DNA from: Amoebophrya sp. A120
Taxonomy: Eukaryota; Sar; Dinophyceae; Syndiniales; Amoebophryaceae
NCBI GenBank assembly: GCA_905178155.1
Contig: CAJINV010000004.1
Location: 1,713,929-1,777,928 of the forward strand
Length of the DNA stretch: 64,000 bases
Reading direction: 5' to 3'
The position numbers were made by a program, and so were the translations under genes. The notes under the pieces were generated by a model. That model did no database searches. It had not been told where the DNA came from and saw only the letters and a program-made list of their open reading frames with translations. Shown here piece by piece: positions 10,301 through 19,752 of the stretch (within the stretch, counting starts at the first letter, position 1; each line of letters opens with the position of its first letter).

Positions 10301-11465
10301 ACAAACGCCACGAACTACTTTACAGCAAGTGCGGTGGAGAATTACGGTTACATGGAGAGTACAAATGCACCGGGAGCAGGTCTTGTTCCATACGCCGCGC
10401 CGCCAGACTCCTCTTTTGTCGCAACCGGAACTTCTGGCACAGCAGCTGCTTCATCAGCAGGCACGGTGAAGACCGCGCTTCAGCAAAGCCGTGCAGTGGT
10501 GGAAGAAGTGCCGCAAAAGCAATCGGCGTCCTCCACCGCATCGGGAACAACTACTGTTGGCACCCGTTCGGTGCCGGCGATACAGCAAATGCCAGTACTG
10601 CAAGAAGACCAAACTGCCCTCGTTTCTGGGCGGACCGATCAAAACGGTGGACTGGCGGGTACGGCCGCGGTAGCAGCAACAGGGAACAATTATATCAAAC
10701 CATCGGGGGCAGGAGCAACAACGAGTAGTGCCGACCCGACTGTCGTGACGAGGAAAACGCGGCGGGCTCTTATCAAATGCAAATATGTCTGGTTCTGGAA
10801 GAATGCAGATTTTTGTCATGCTGTTTTTGCATGACACAGAAAGTCTGTCATGGAAGCCCTAGGAGCATCACAGATCTCGAGAACGTTCCGCAATGCAACC
10901 CCCCTTTTTGGTGACAGAAAACGGAAACCTTTTGCTGCCTATGCATGAGAGATTTGCGCGCGTTGTGGAATTCGCATCACAAATTTTTTGGATCCTTCCA
11001 GACCCAGACATTTTTGCATTTGATAGCTCGCGGAGTAGAAGAACAAGTCCTAACCGGACCTCCATCGGCCAGATTAGGCGAGAATGATGAAAATTATGGA
11101 ACAAATGATCAGCAACAACCGAATGGAAACGTCTTCTTCAGCACGGATGACGGGCAAGCATATTTCTCAAGCGACCAGGTTCGATATGAAGATGGACTGC
11201 AACAGTATCGTACTCGTATAAATGCATATACAAATTTCCTCAGCATGAGAAATAAAGTTTGTATTGCGGATTTGCTATAAGAAAAAGATTTGTAATGCAA
11301 GACTTGCATTTCTACGAGTGCGATACTTCTGCACAGGATATTCGATCCTCCGAGCAGCAAATAAGCGGAGCAGAAGATGACGGATCTGCATCACCGCGGT
11401 TGGCGGGCACGCCGACCGAAGATACGCTGGTACAGGATACGCGAGGGAAAGTTACTCCTTCCTAG
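1353..11465 (+). CDS. Gene 1: Cys-rich (PAN-like) single-TM protein, 5' partial, exon interrupted by Copia
   Basis: Exons: 1353-1419, 1694-1852, 2104-2200, 2323-2401, 2530-2568 continuing at 9010-9025, 9283-9380, 9648-9726, 10061-10770, 11031-11184, 11346-11465 (stop TAG). The first exons code a Cys-rich domain with TPAECALHIRKQGSKFVYGD followed by GGCYELF, a layout that recalls PAN/apple modules (weak, by eye). Exon 9283-9380 codes one strongly hydrophobic span (FCWLVFVLLFGIPLWLFLFC), then a Cys-rich juxtamembrane stretch and a long Ala/Gly/Gln/Ser-rich tail. This suggests a type I surface protein with an extracellular N-terminal domain. The 5' end is unresolved: the first exon seen begins right after a degraded introner. 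The Copia element sits inside a codon-continuous exon (MYRVSD then CEFESK), so this copy should be disrupted unless the retrotransposon is removed from the RNA. Nine resolved introners interrupt it. Confidence 0.7.
1420..1688. mobile_element. Introner, family A
   Basis: Left TATCAACTGCAAAAATCCC, right CTTCCAGACCCAGGCACT to CCATA. TSD GCCGA/GCCGA. Joins SCR to RAL. Confidence 0.9.
1853..2098. mobile_element. Introner, family B
   Basis: Left TATGGCGTTCTCAAATG, right CATTTGAGAACGCCATA, a 17-bp perfect terminal repeat. TSD GGCCG/GGCCG. Joins FGP to DAGG. Confidence 0.92.
2201..2317. mobile_element. Introner, family E (short), possibly a GT-AG intron now
   Basis: Left TATCCAGGAAAAACACCC, right GGGTGTTTTTTCATGGATA. 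Flanks TGTTG/GGGTA do not match well. Removal by the usual rule joins GGGV to ASTN; removal as GTATCC...GATAG (2200-2318) also keeps the frame. Confidence 0.8.
2402..2524 (+). mobile_element. Introner, family C, forward
   Basis: Left TATCCTGTGCAAAAGTATCG, right GCGATACTTTTGCAGTTCATA (first base excluded from the element repeat). Flanks TTAGC/TTGGC. Joins LGLA to LDV. Shorter than most C copies because the distal arm lacks the ATTTATACGAG part. Confidence 0.9.
2569..2804 (+). repeat. Copia 5' LTR
   Basis: Starts TGTAGGCATGCAG, ends GTTCTAACA. The first ~181 bp equal the 3' LTR; the last ~55 bp differ strongly except for the terminal block around CCTACATGGT and TTCTAACA. Contains a GATGATGATG microsatellite. 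Confidence 0.93.
2940..8369 (+). CDS. Copia Gag-Pol polyprotein (about 1809 aa)
   Basis: The frame is open from 2907 but the first ATG is at 2940. In order: Gag; CCHC zinc knuckle CQFCRHKGHDVSEC (Cys291, Cys294, His299, Cys304); a Lys/Ser-rich linker; a hydrophobic segment at about residues 507-534; aspartic protease motif DSGATHH (Asp637); integrase zinc-binding HQRLGHL...HCPDC (from His764); integrase catalytic triad Asp813, Asp871, Glu909; a Pro/Glu-rich spacer; reverse transcriptase with YVDD (Asp1459, Asp1460); RNase H with SDADFAG and STCESEYIAL. The order integrase before reverse transcriptase defines Copia. Gag and Pol share a single frame with no frameshift or stop between them. The hydrophobic segment between the zinc knuckle and the protease is not usual for Copia and may be a membrane-associating insertion. 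Confidence 0.95.
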   Translation: MATGNEKDPPPKMATKLEAAEDWARWSFDLFRILEGYPRNPPPTSTAVGASSSSSAPSSGAGTAWKDWAELYADYRKDIASGTDIPTALAKIETAPSWNSWTAKPLAAMISQSCGPDPHQILRAITGPQPTHLLRMVWALENKYASQKMATRFAAVVELIRMRMNPGEFADEYANRVRAVFREKLGGKILLPEFLAGCILSGLPDNFAPTVATLMANEVTDADRITTTLREFQRVAGETKTEDSKANSAKVVALEKSQEKLRKELASVKAIANKGKGKTQKPEDTQKAKRCQFCRHKGHDVSECRKKKAADAKKTASGTPPGTGKNKKAGANCARVFPLQVTAEDETTNKRPRARSGSLSSVASLLSSSESQEQTTASNTKKANTNSAAAVVVHTAEKKTATAPVQLPELNGITNGVTVGKKKNTPWGLSDTLPMFVREHEHRMATDENYARKAVELPYTLAGEKAEQVRKFYETRQPQQNKNSVNQGYCERAPLGVRSPHLKTVNFYLASVLLALLLSVLWFFVFVCFTFLNCPTLVIGSPIYRFTSCLAKAATQIWNLFGPCPPKILKKFGISLPRNSFKKLNPRRLLRLPSYAAGCAAYTSLPNVLNSSRHARAHFVQQPKAKDGLRVLKVITDSGATHHMFPHESMFESFTGETVSLTTADGECSEPAKIGILKPNNLGARVALYHPALQVCLLSVETMAQDGGSYYHAKEERWIQDASGYRHTVKIRQKLPCVGFYLLEGEALANVIGNQNSCSALRLHQRLGHLGVQGIKVHCPDCAVSKSYGSQQHRKVRPATYLHKEWMDQVETDFFSGGLPASMDGNTICITLRDSATDWLEPWGITDKAQCGKVLRDFATQVGVPKVARCDNEPVLKGMEGPWKEACREINCVAGHSVPREPQGNGNVERWHRTLGDGLRANLQGVDPRLWDWCARYVAYVKNRVQRKTKFPAPFYKRFGRQADVKHLRRFGCVAYVRKHIPSDKAESTKLVDRYEKGIFLGYSRESSSYVVGVFHHDARAKSGQRWTTVESRSVKFDEDTLVPNVNALRKPDKEPSQRQAPNADDSAGAVRSDSDRLRAALEEVEKRWKQTSEGVEEPALKRRKTESPPPAPETAQGGDKENESAGSPTDGDGRGAAPADGPAQEGGNSAPVAPQVAPQVAPPDVSKLIDDDLNPYTLVEKDGVTIKKRNRRGRPKGLTRAQCPHWRKPGRKPKQPTASDLVQPLRDQPQGNGAKAIFENEVASAFVASRVFDQEKDGEAICWTVQVTRVEAFTGPDAAKWLEADTLERTQLEALKCWRPLQDGEFGKDDEIIPAVVIYTRKRCGRFKARLVALGNRQTKVMRAEVFSPTVSHAATRTLLVDAAASAKFVEQFDISNAFIRSALDESDRVFVRLPKHWSTDPRGDKVRLLKSLYGLKIAPRKWYDTYAAYLLEDGWKRCPQEPGLFKKNGLTLAIYVDDSLISGENFDEVSAACARILGKFEGKLIPAEKEGSFDVRDILGVRMRYDRQRKTLRLDLEKAIKKLAEKFKIDAGKPLSTPCVYTDFDEGKPLPDYPLRSLIGGLQYIATMARPDCMFAVNRVARAQVKPTASVVTAAKRVVRYLLQTSHVVLEYTPEREREFRKQYTEVLEEQNSKQSLPDFVGFSDADFAGCSVTLRSSSGSILFFRGMPIAWSSKRQTLRAYSTCESEYIALFDTLKLSQAQGYLEWLDENQSLPGILFVDNKSAIEVARSELPTKKTKHFLLRFHEVKDHVENIAHVPTGVNKADPLTKPMGNPLLCFHACAHPSIDLDDSKIGLPAVYAASVFES
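8731..8767 (+). promoter_or_regulatory. Copia polypurine tract, duplicated
   Basis: GAGGGGGAA at 8759-8767 abuts the 3' LTR and fits the plus-strand priming tract. The 15 bases GGGGGAATGTAGGCA spanning tract and LTR start also occur 30 bp upstream at 8731-8745, so the tract and first LTR bases are duplicated. Confidence 0.75.
8768..9004 (+). repeat. Copia 3' LTR
   Basis: Starts TGTAGGCATGCAG, ends GTTCTAACA and is followed by the TSD GACTG. See the 5' LTR for the localised divergence of the last ~55 bp. Confidence 0.93.
9026..9277. mobile_element. Introner, family J (GAAAAAA group)
   Basis: Left TATCGAAGGAAAAAAGAAAAC, right GTTTGTCTTTTTTCTCACCTCCATA region; the arms pair imperfectly. Flanks CCAAG/CCAGC. 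Joins FESK to VISFAW, which opens the transmembrane exon. Confidence 0.8.
9381..9642. mobile_element. Introner, family A
   Basis: Left TATGAAATGTAAAAATGTC, right GACATTTTTACAGTTGATA. TSD TTTTG/TTTTG. Joins LFC to CDPQ. Confidence 0.92.
9727..10055. mobile_element. Introner, family I
   Basis: Left TATTGAGAGAAAAAATCCCC, right GGGGGGATTTTTCCTTTTGATA (distal part). TSD CGAAA/CGAAA. Joins DSK to AAVAK. Its interior is unlike the other families. Confidence 0.88.
10771..11025. mobile_element. Introner, family A
   Basis: Left TATCAAATGCAAATATGTC, right GACATTTTTGCATTTGATA. Flanks GCTCT/GCTCG. Joins RRAL to GVEEQ. Confidence 0.92.
11185..11340 (-). mobile_element. Introner, family C, reverse
   Basis: Left TATGAAGATGGACTGCAAC, six bases longer than other copies; right ACTTCTGCACAGGATA. 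TSD TTCGA/TTCGA. Joins DQVR to SSEQQ. Confidence 0.92.
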
Positions 11466-12427
11466 GACCTGTTGAATGTGCTGGTGTTGGTTCCTGTAGA
11501 TCAAGGTACTAGATGTTGACCGTGTAAAAATGATGAAAAGGGGTCTGAGCTTCATGTTTCAACATCTCGTGTGCGACCAAGATTATATCGACGTCGACGA
11601 AAATGTACGATTGTATTAAAATTGATAAAATGTGATACTGAGCACAAACACCGAAAATCAAGCATGTTGCGTCTCGTGATGCGGCGTCATCGCCGCGGCG
11701 GCATCCTCGTGAGGAGCATTTAGTTGGCGGAAAGCTGTCCGAAACTTGGAGCAGCTAATGTTGTTCTTGTGGTTATCATATTGGCATAGGTATTAGTGGG
11801 AGCAGGTCAGCAGATCTCCATTTGCAGAGAAACCATTTTGAGAATGATCCATGAACAATGGCGCGCATGGAACCTATTGTCGTTTTTTTCTGCTTCAATG
11901 ATTTTTTTGGATACACTGCTCACACAACCTGCATCTCGATCTATGTGCTGTCTGGATCTGCATTTTGTGAGGTCTGTGATGACGATCGTTTTTCATCTTG
12001 TAGCTCTTGTGAGATCAGTTTTTCGACGTCATTTTTTTCTTCTCTATTATACCAAGGAAGGACTAGAAGTCCTTCTGGTGTTATTACCTCCGCTTGTGTA
12101 GTGTTGGTCTTGGTTTTCGCTACACTAGTATCTATCTTCTAGTCTAGCTGTAGCCCAGAGGTAGTGCCAGGTGACCACCACCACGCTGTCCTCGTCATAA
12201 AATTGGCCGCTTTACATATGATTCTACACGACGTTGCTTTCTTATTGGCCGTGAAGCATGGCCCTAGTGACGGACGGCACCGGCATCTGGGTAAAACTAA
12301 AACATCATCAACCACTCGATATTATGAGTAAAACCAGAGGAGAACTTAAAATTGCAGTGGGTTGAAATTTTTGTAACTGCCTTGTGCTTGTTCTCTCACT
12401 CTCAGCCAAGTTCAACAAGGCAGCACC
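11466..12427. other. Intergenic region between genes 1 and 2
   Basis: No supported gene. TTTTTTTGGATA near 11894-11905 resembles the right end of a GAAAAAA-group introner but no matching left end is visible. A CTCTCACTCTCAG at about 12403-12415, 13 bases before the gene 2 ATG, could be a trans- or cis-splice acceptor. Confidence 0.5.
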
Positions 12428-15400
12428 ATGATCTCCTCACCGGGTCCACATGGAGGACTACTACAACCTGTTGGTGTCCTGGTGCGGCAGAGCAGTGCGT
12501 CATCTTCAAGTGCTTATCCTGTGCAAAAGTATCGTACTCGTAGTAATCGCAATTATGCATTACAAATCTACTTGTTAAGGTAAATCCGCATTACAAATTT
12601 AATATTGTAATGCTGCGCCAATTTGTATTGCGATTTATACTAGTACGATGCTTTTGCAATGCATAGTGCTTCGTCTAGTACAACGTCCGGCAGATGTTGG
12701 CCGTGCAGAGGACGCGATGTCGGCGCGACCTGTCGTCGAGTGAAGGTGTCGTCGACATCAAGTGTGTCTCATCATCTACACGTGCGAAAAAGATCCTCTA
12801 CGCCGGTCCCGCACGACGACCAAGGACACGCAATAAACAGAAGAGCTGCAGCCTTGTTCCGATGTTTCCCCAGCAGATCTTCTGCTTCGCAAGTCCCACG
12901 TCTTCTAGTCGTGGTGGACGAGGACATATTTCTTTCAGATGGGCACCTCCGACAAGGATTGTTTCTTCACAACCTGATGAAAATAAATCCTGTGCTCGGG
13001 AGGTGTACCACAAATATCAATTTTTCATCGCAGAAGCGTTTTTTCTCGAAGAAAAACCGGAAAGAGGACAAGCGATGGCTTTCTCGGGTGGACAACCCGG
13101 TGAAGTATGCCGAGGAGCATATCAAATGCAAAAATGTCTGGATCTGGAAGGATGCAACTTGTGATGCTGAATTTGAATTCGACAAAAATCTGTATTGCGA
13201 GGACAGCAAAAGAGGTCCAGTTTTTGCCACGGCAAGAGGGCATTTCTCATGCGGTATAGGCATCAGGAAGAGGAAGCCCTCACAAAATCTGTGATGCTAG
13301 AGCCTGCGTCACAGACTTCAGGAGTAATGCAAAGTGTGCATGACAGACCTTGCATCCGTCCAGACCCAGACAGTTTTGCATTTGATAGAGCAGTACGGCG
13401 AGCAAAGCCGCTTACAAGACAAGATCGAGGGCCACATGTTCGTGCCCGAGACGCTGTCCGTGCAGCAGCTCGTGCTCCACTGCAGCAAGCTGATGCAGGC
13501 CCGGGATAAGCACACCCCGCAGTTGCTGGACCAGTACGCGAGCCGGTGCTTCGCTCTGTCCAGCATCTTTCAAGCCAAGGACTTGTCTCTCTTGCTAAAC
13601 TGTTTCGCCAAGGCAAGGTATTCGCCCTGGATCCGGGTCTTGAAGCCGGAATTCCGGAGAACGCAAAAAGAAATCCAACGACAGAAGCTGCCCGGAACGA
13701 ACTCGCCCTTGTTGGCAAGGTACGCGGGAGAAGGGTCCGGGGGGTTCAATCCGCTGCAGGGGAATAGAGACGGCATGCTGGAACAAGCAGGGAACAAAAT
13801 AACTACCGACGGCAGCAAGGATAAGGATCAACATCAAGGTCTTCTGCGGGAAGATGAAAATGAAAATGAAGACGGCTACGGGGCGAGCCTGCCAAGTGAC
13901 TATCTGGAGGGCAGACCGTGTTCGCTCGAGCAGAAAAAAAGTGCACACAGCAACACCGGACGAGTTCTTGGCGTCGAAGCAGCTGCTTGTTCCGCCACAT
14001 CGTCCTCTGCCCTAGAACCACCTCTTCCAGACTCCTCGTTAACAACACCCCAACATGACGTCGGTGAAATCGAAAACTCGCAGCACGCGCGAACCAGAAC
14101 GAACCTGCAATCCCTGAATAATTCCACGATCGACTTTGACAAGGACACTCTCCCGCACCCGCTCCTGCTTGCCATCGCCCCGCGGGTGAAACGCGTGTTG
14201 CGCAAAGCCGTGGCGCAGGACTTGGCCCTGTTTTGCAACGCATACGCCAAATTGCAAATCCGCTGCCTGTACGTAGTGCAGAAGTGATATCGCACTACTA
14301 GGTAGTGAAAAAGAAAACTCGAACTGCATGATTTACAAACTTGCGCAGCAGCATATAATGATAAATGTAAATCAAATTTGTCTTGCCGATTTACATTTAG
14401 TGTGGAAAGGCAAAGGAGCTTTTCTGTCATAATGCTTAACGACCGCAAGTAGTACGAGTGCGACACTTTTGCATAGGATAGCCTGCCGGTCTTTAAGTGG
14501 TTGTCAGCGGAGATCCCGCACAAACTGACGTTTTTTGATATGGCGTCCTCAAATGTTACACTCAGTCACTGCTGTTACATGAAGTTGGAAAAATGCAAGA
14601 ACTGATTCCTGTGGTATAAAATGAAAGCGGGGCGCCGGCGCTTGCGCGTCATGCTCCACAGATGATTTGGCAAGGATTTCAATGCTTGCTGGCGCATGAG
14701 AAACTTTTCATGCGAAGTGGAAGCAAGTTGTAGCTGGATCGATCGTGTGAAGAGTCGCCTTAGTTGTAATTTTGCATGACAAATTCAAATCACGTGTCTT
14801 ATCAGCGACTAAGTGATGTAGCGTTCTTTGAAAGTGCCATATTTGAACCGCAACACCTCGCCATGGTTGCGTCGGCCTTCGCGAACTTGCAGATCCCCGA
14901 TAGACTGTTGATGGGCGAGATTCGGACGGAGATCCTGCAACGCCGGCCCGAAGATTTCGAGATGTCGCAGATCGTCATTCTGGCGAGTGCGTATGCGAAG
15001 GTGAAAGGGAATTTCTACGCGCAGAAAGAAATCATGCTGATGCGGACGAGAAATAGTTTGTTAAGGTTGAACAAACTAGGTAGTGTTGGACGGCATAATT
15101 CCCAGGGACTGGGACACGGACAGCAGCAACAACTTCTGCAAGATTCAGGAAGCTGCACGGCTGCCAGCGGTTCTGATTTACTGCGAACGACGAGGTTGGA
15201 ACTATTAAATGAGGACCCGGCTACGAAGGACTACGGTGCTGAGGACGAGATAATTGCGCAGGGAAATCATGATGTAGTTGACCCTAAAAATGCGAATGAT
15301 TTTCCTTCTGCAAATCCGAAAAGTAGTAGTTATACCAGTGCAGGAGATCTGACAGACTCTTCCTCCGAGGAACAGGATCTCTTCCGTTTCGCCGCCGAGT

Positions 15401-18400
15401 TTGTGATCGAGAACCCGACGGATTTGACGTTTGCACACTGTTATCAAACGCAAATACTTATCTCTGGGCGCCGGGAAGGCTGTGTAACTGAAATCTGCCA
15501 TGCAGGTTCCGCATGGCCCAGAAGATCTTGAATAAGAAGCCACCCTCCGAAAGTGAGTGAGTTTTATTCCTGCTCACGCAATACATTTTTTTGTATAAGA
15601 ATAGAACCCAGACCCAGCAGAGCAAACTCAAACTGGAACTCTTCCACTACAGACGTCCAGGGATAATGTTTGCAATGCATAACTGCATTGGCGGCTTGAA
15701 CGCATTTTCAAAGACGAGTCTGTGGCCCGCGGTGCTGCCGGTACTAGTAGATGAGTTGACTGCTCTGTCGAGACCGCGGAGGTGGACAGATCTGCACCAT
15801 GATGACCCTTGCACGACCAGCATGTCAAGAACTTCTGCTCGTTCCAAATGGACACTTTTCGACGTGGGCACGGTTTGCGCCGCATTCCGGAGGATTTTCG
15901 CGCAGTTTCCGAGAATAGAGCAGTTGCACAAGAACGGAGACGAGAGTGGAAAATTCATGCCGGCGACCTCCACACGTGGGGCGGGAAAAGAACCAGAGCC
16001 CGATCTCTACACAGGTGAATTGATGTCCACAGGAAGTAGTTCAAGCGGAAAAAATGTTCACCAAATTGCAGCTGAAGAGGGTACTAGCAGGGCTTTTTCT
16101 TATTCAGAGGATGACGATTTTGACGACGTTAGCTATATGGAGGACGAGCTGCAGGAAGGATATAAAAATTCTGCACACGACGTCGACCACAATCGACGCA
16201 CGTCGAAGCCCGGCGAACAAAACGACCGAGCCACGGTGCTATCTCCTGAGGAGCTGATCTATTACAACCTCGCCATCGATGGGTGGACGCGCGTGTGGGA
16301 CTTATTTCACAAGCACTCCCTGGTTTTGCACGACCCGTTAGTGTATCAACAAGGCAGTGATCATCTAGAAGTTGTACTGGAGACAACTACTACGAGTGAA
16401 CACGGCCGCGGCTGTGCACCTTTAGCTACATCTAGCGGCACACAATCATCGAAAGAACCCAACACCCGAAGAACACAAGAACAACCGCGCTTATTAACAC
16501 AAGCCAAACTTTCGGAGCAGCTTGACAGCTTCCTGCCGTGCACATTTCTCGCTCTGGCGCAGCTGTGCGCCGACGTGCGGGTGCCTGTTGTGACGTCGTC
16601 TTTCAGTTGTATTGCAGGCCCGGCGACGAGCAGCTGCGTCCCTCCAACTTCAGCCTCGGCACATTTCGAATTGACGAAGTGGCTTTTCGATTTGGTGGAC
16701 GCAAAAGCGGACCGCGTATCCTCGAGCGCAGCTGGTGGTGCTTCTAGTAGTTGTACTCCTTCGGGCACCAGAGCTGCAAGAACCGGAGCTAGTAGTACTT
16801 CTTCATTTTGGAACTCTTTCGACACGCCCTTTGTCCTGTCCTCTTCCTTATCAAATGCAAATATGTCTGAGTCTGGAAACTTGTAATGCTGGAAGTGAAT
16901 GAGGGTTCCACTGCAATACGGAGCCAAGCATGACAAATTTTTCGGCGCCTATGTGTTGCGTTTTCCGCATGGCAAACTGCGTTTTTGCATGACAGGTAAG
17001 AGGACCGCTTCGCGCCTATGCAGCACAAATTCTTGAGTCATGTCAGACATGCATGACAAATGTAGCGATCTCGCAGACCCAGACACTTTTGCAATCCATA
17101 ATCCTTAACTGCGTTGGCGAAGCTTCACGGTCGAGTTGCACATGCTGATCTGGGTGAGGTAGAGCTGCGAGAGGAACACGAAGTAGAACTCCAAAAATTC
17201 ACACCACGGTCACCTCCTGGCGAGCAGGAACAACAAATTGAACTGCAGAGAAGGAGCTCGAGCTGCATGAGGAAAGAAGGCCTGCAGCTCCGCATTCGGA
17301 AAGTGGGGATGCTTTTGGGAAAGCGGGCAGCCACGATGTTGACCAAGCAAAAACTCGAAATCAGCAGTCAACAAGCAGGTGTTCCGGCTACAACTAGCGA
17401 AGACGAGCAAGAGATGAGGAAAACTTCGACAATCTCCACTGCAAGAACGCCCGCTTTCCAGGCTATCGGCAGTGCGGAGGTGCTATGCACTGCAAAAGTA
17501 TCGTATTTGTATAAATGCATTACAAATTTTCTCTTCATGAGAAATAAAATTTGTAATGCGGATTTGACTTAACAAAAAGATTTGTAATGCATGACTGCAA
17601 TACGAGTACGATAGTTTTGCACAGGATAGGTGCTGGAGTTTGACACACAGAATCCCCACATTGGGGTTCTGAAACACGAACCGGTGCATTATCATTTGTA
17701 AAAACGTCCCTACCCCAGAGTTGTGATGCAGATTTGCAATGGCAGGAGCATTTGTATTGCGCATCTCCATGAGAGGCGTTTGTAGTCATGTTTTGCGATT
17801 TGTAATGCTGTCACCAGGATAAGCAGATGGATTTGAGATGCGTTTGTCGTTGCTAACCTGCACTACACTACGGACTGCAACTTGTGATGCGTGAGTCCCA
17901 AAGCTTCTAGGTTTGTGTTGCAAAATCCCCAGGTTGACTCTGGGGAGGTGGGGACGTTTTTACTCAGGATATGCAGAACGAGAAAAGTTTTTCGCTACCG
18001 GATTTGTGCAACATCCTGCACGCGCTCGGGAAATTGAAGATCAAATCCAAGATATCCCACGAAAAAACTGTTTCACTGTGATGATTTTGCAAGATTTGCA
18101 TCACAAGTTTGTTACACATGACAAAGAAAACTTGGCATGCGTGCTTCCTAAGGGAAAACACAGCGAAAAATCCAATGTCTTGCATGTGTAGCAAGACAAA
18201 CACATTTGCGTTTGGTTCTATGCATCACAAGTTTACAGTGAAACAGTTTTTTCTTGCGATACAAGATCTTGCTCTACCTCTGCTGCCACAAAATGCTGTA
18301 TCCTGTGCAAAACTATCGTACTCGTATTGCAATCATGCATTTACAAATTTTTTTCCGAAGCTAAATCCACATTCCTCATGCTGAGGAAATTTGTAATGCA

Positions 18401-18965
18401 TTTATACGAGTGCGATACTTTTGCAATGCATATGCTGCAGCCGAAGACAAACCGACTTGTGAAGCAGCTGGACGGCAGAAGCGTATTGAAGTTGGTGATC
18501 GGACTGGCAAAATTGTACCCGAAAAATGACGCAAAGGATTTTACATCACCTTTGGACGCTGTAGAAGTAGTTGCGAGAAGTTGTAGACGGCACGGGACGA
18601 GGACCCCAACTACAACAACTTCGAATTATGACAGCAGTGGTTCATCATCCTCCCCTACCGCCTCCTCGGAGGAAGACGAAATGATCCGGCGGTTGCTACT
18701 GCTCGTCGTGAAACCGGTGTTGCAAAGCACGCCCTTGCACCTCGAGACGGAACAAGTCGCGCTGAACAAGGCTCTTTTTACGTTGGGGCACTTCGACGAA
18801 ATGTTTGGACTTTTCGAGGAGATGAATTCTAGCAATTCCTATCGCCCTCGCGACTACAATAGGGTGGCACAGGAACACCAGAGGCCGCGAGAGGTGCAGA
18901 CCGGTAGTAGCGAGCAGAATGGTGCGCTGCGGTATGGCCAGCACGTGGTCACGTCACATGCGTAG
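12428..18965 (+). CDS. Gene 2: OPR/RAP-type organellar RNA-binding protein
   Basis: Exons: 12428-12514, 12671-13119, 13393-14269, 14486-14538, 14847-15441, 15687-16848, 17106-17483, 17634-17689, 17977-18052, 18267-18298, 18438-18965. The product has scattered alpha-helical blocks of a degenerate ~38-residue type, for example AMVASAFANLQIPDRLLMGE, IVILASAYAKVKG, LALFCNAYAKLQIRCL, LPDLCNILHALGKLKIKSK and KLVIGLAKLY. This pattern is typical of octotricopeptide-like repeat and FASTK/RAP proteins that bind organellar RNA; alveolates use many of them for mitochondrial rRNA and mRNA. Ser/Thr/Gly-rich linkers separate the blocks. A C-terminal RAP domain is not evident. Ten introners interrupt it, one of them within 40 bp of its neighbour. 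Family assignment is by motif rhythm only, so the exact subfamily is open. Confidence 0.75.
12515..12665 (+). mobile_element. Introner, family C, forward
   Basis: Left TATCCTGTGCAAAAGTATCG, right CTTTTGCAATGCATA. TSD GTGCT/GTGCT. Joins SSSA to SSST. Confidence 0.92.
13120..13387. mobile_element. Introner, family A
   Basis: Left TATCAAATGCAAAAATGTC, right GACAGTTTTGCATTTGATA. TSD GAGCA/GAGCA. Joins YAEEQ to YGEQ. Confidence 0.92.
14270..14480. mobile_element. Introner, C-like, diverged
   Basis: Left TACGTAGTGCAGAAGTGATA, right GCGACACTTTTGCATAGGATA (partly). TSD GCCTG/GCCTG. Joins IRCL to PVFKW. Confidence 0.85.
14539..14841. mobile_element. Introner, family B
   Basis: Left TATGGCGTCCTCAAATG, right GTTCTTTGAAAGTGCCATA. 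TSD TTTGA/TTTGA. Joins TFFE to PQHLA, rebuilding an OPR-like helix. Confidence 0.9.
15442..15681. mobile_element. Introner, family A
   Basis: Left TATCAAACGCAAATACTTA, right AATGTTTGCAATGCATA. Flanks ACTGT/ACTGC. Joins FAHC to IGGLN. Confidence 0.88.
16849..17100. mobile_element. Introner, family A
   Basis: Left TATCAAATGCAAATATGTC, right GACACTTTTGCAATCCATA. Flanks TTCCT/ATCCT. Joins LSSSL to TALAK. Confidence 0.9.
17484..17628 (-). mobile_element. Introner, family C, reverse
   Basis: Left TATGCACTGCAAAAGTATCG, right GTTTTGCACAGGATA. TSD GGTGC/GGTGC. Joins AEVL to EFDTQ. Confidence 0.93.
17690..17971. mobile_element. Introner, family H
   Basis: Left TATCATTTGTAAAAACGTCC, right GGGGACGTTTTTACTCAGGATA (distal part). 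Flanks TGCAT/TGCAG. Joins EPVH to NEKSF. Only 61 bp after the preceding introner. Confidence 0.9.
18053..18261. mobile_element. Introner, family K
   Basis: Left TATCCCACGAAAAAACTG, right CAGTTTTTTCTTGCGATA; the arms continue as TTTCACTGTGATG and CATCACAAGTTTACAGTGAAA. TSD CAAGA/CAAGA. Joins IKSKI to LLYLC. Confidence 0.92.
18299..18432 (+). mobile_element. Introner, family C, forward
   Basis: Left TATCCTGTGCAAAACTATCG, right CTTTTGCAATGCATA. TSD TGCTG/TGCTG. Joins HKML to QPKTN. Confidence 0.93.
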
Positions 18966-19752
18966 GGGGACATAAAATTGTGCTGTTGAGCGTAGGAGGG
19001 GAAGCGCTTGCTTCGGTCCAAATAAAAAAGCTTATCTTTTTCACGTGCAGCTGTTTCTTCTTTCGCGAGGCATACAGAGTAAATATCACGGTCCTCTTAG
19101 ATGAAATCAAATGTCGCCCCGTGTGATTGACGTTGTTTCATCCGTTGATGGTGTGATCCCCCGTGTTGTTGCGCCGGGTCACTTGTACTTGACGGCGCTT
19201 CGCCGGACTGATTTCTGCAAGTACCTGCTACAAGTTGACGCCGTCGCATTGCTTTCAGAACCAGAAGATCTTAGTGCAGGATGAAAACTGCTGATGTAAA
19301 AGAATAGCTTGAAGGTAGATCATCATTACAGCTGCGTTGAAAGATCAATAATAGTCGTACTACAGCAATCGTCGTCAATAAGGCGAATAGGAATACAATC
19401 GACGACGAGGAGGACGATACAATTGCCATGAGGTTGATCTGACGCAAAAACGTTCTCGACCGCCAGCACCCGAACATGGGGGCATCTTTTTTTTTGAAAT
19501 TCCTGCTTTCTTCATGATCCAAGCATCCAAGCATGTAAGTACTTACTCGTTCCCCTAGCTGTAGGTAGTTTGTTGCATTGACTTTTACACCAAGTTGACT
19601 GCTCACGCAGACGAATGTGAACAGGCGCAACCGCGGGCCAATCCAGAGTAACGCAGCCCCAGATTACCTAGATTGATAGCACGACCGCATTGCAGCCCTA
19701 GTGCCGCTTTCGTCTCTTAGCAGTGACTGGTTCGAAGATCAAGACCAACATA
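18966..19752. other. Intergenic region between genes 2 and 3
   Basis: No supported gene, RNA or introner. AT-rich stretches and short direct repeats of GACGAGG only. Confidence 0.5.
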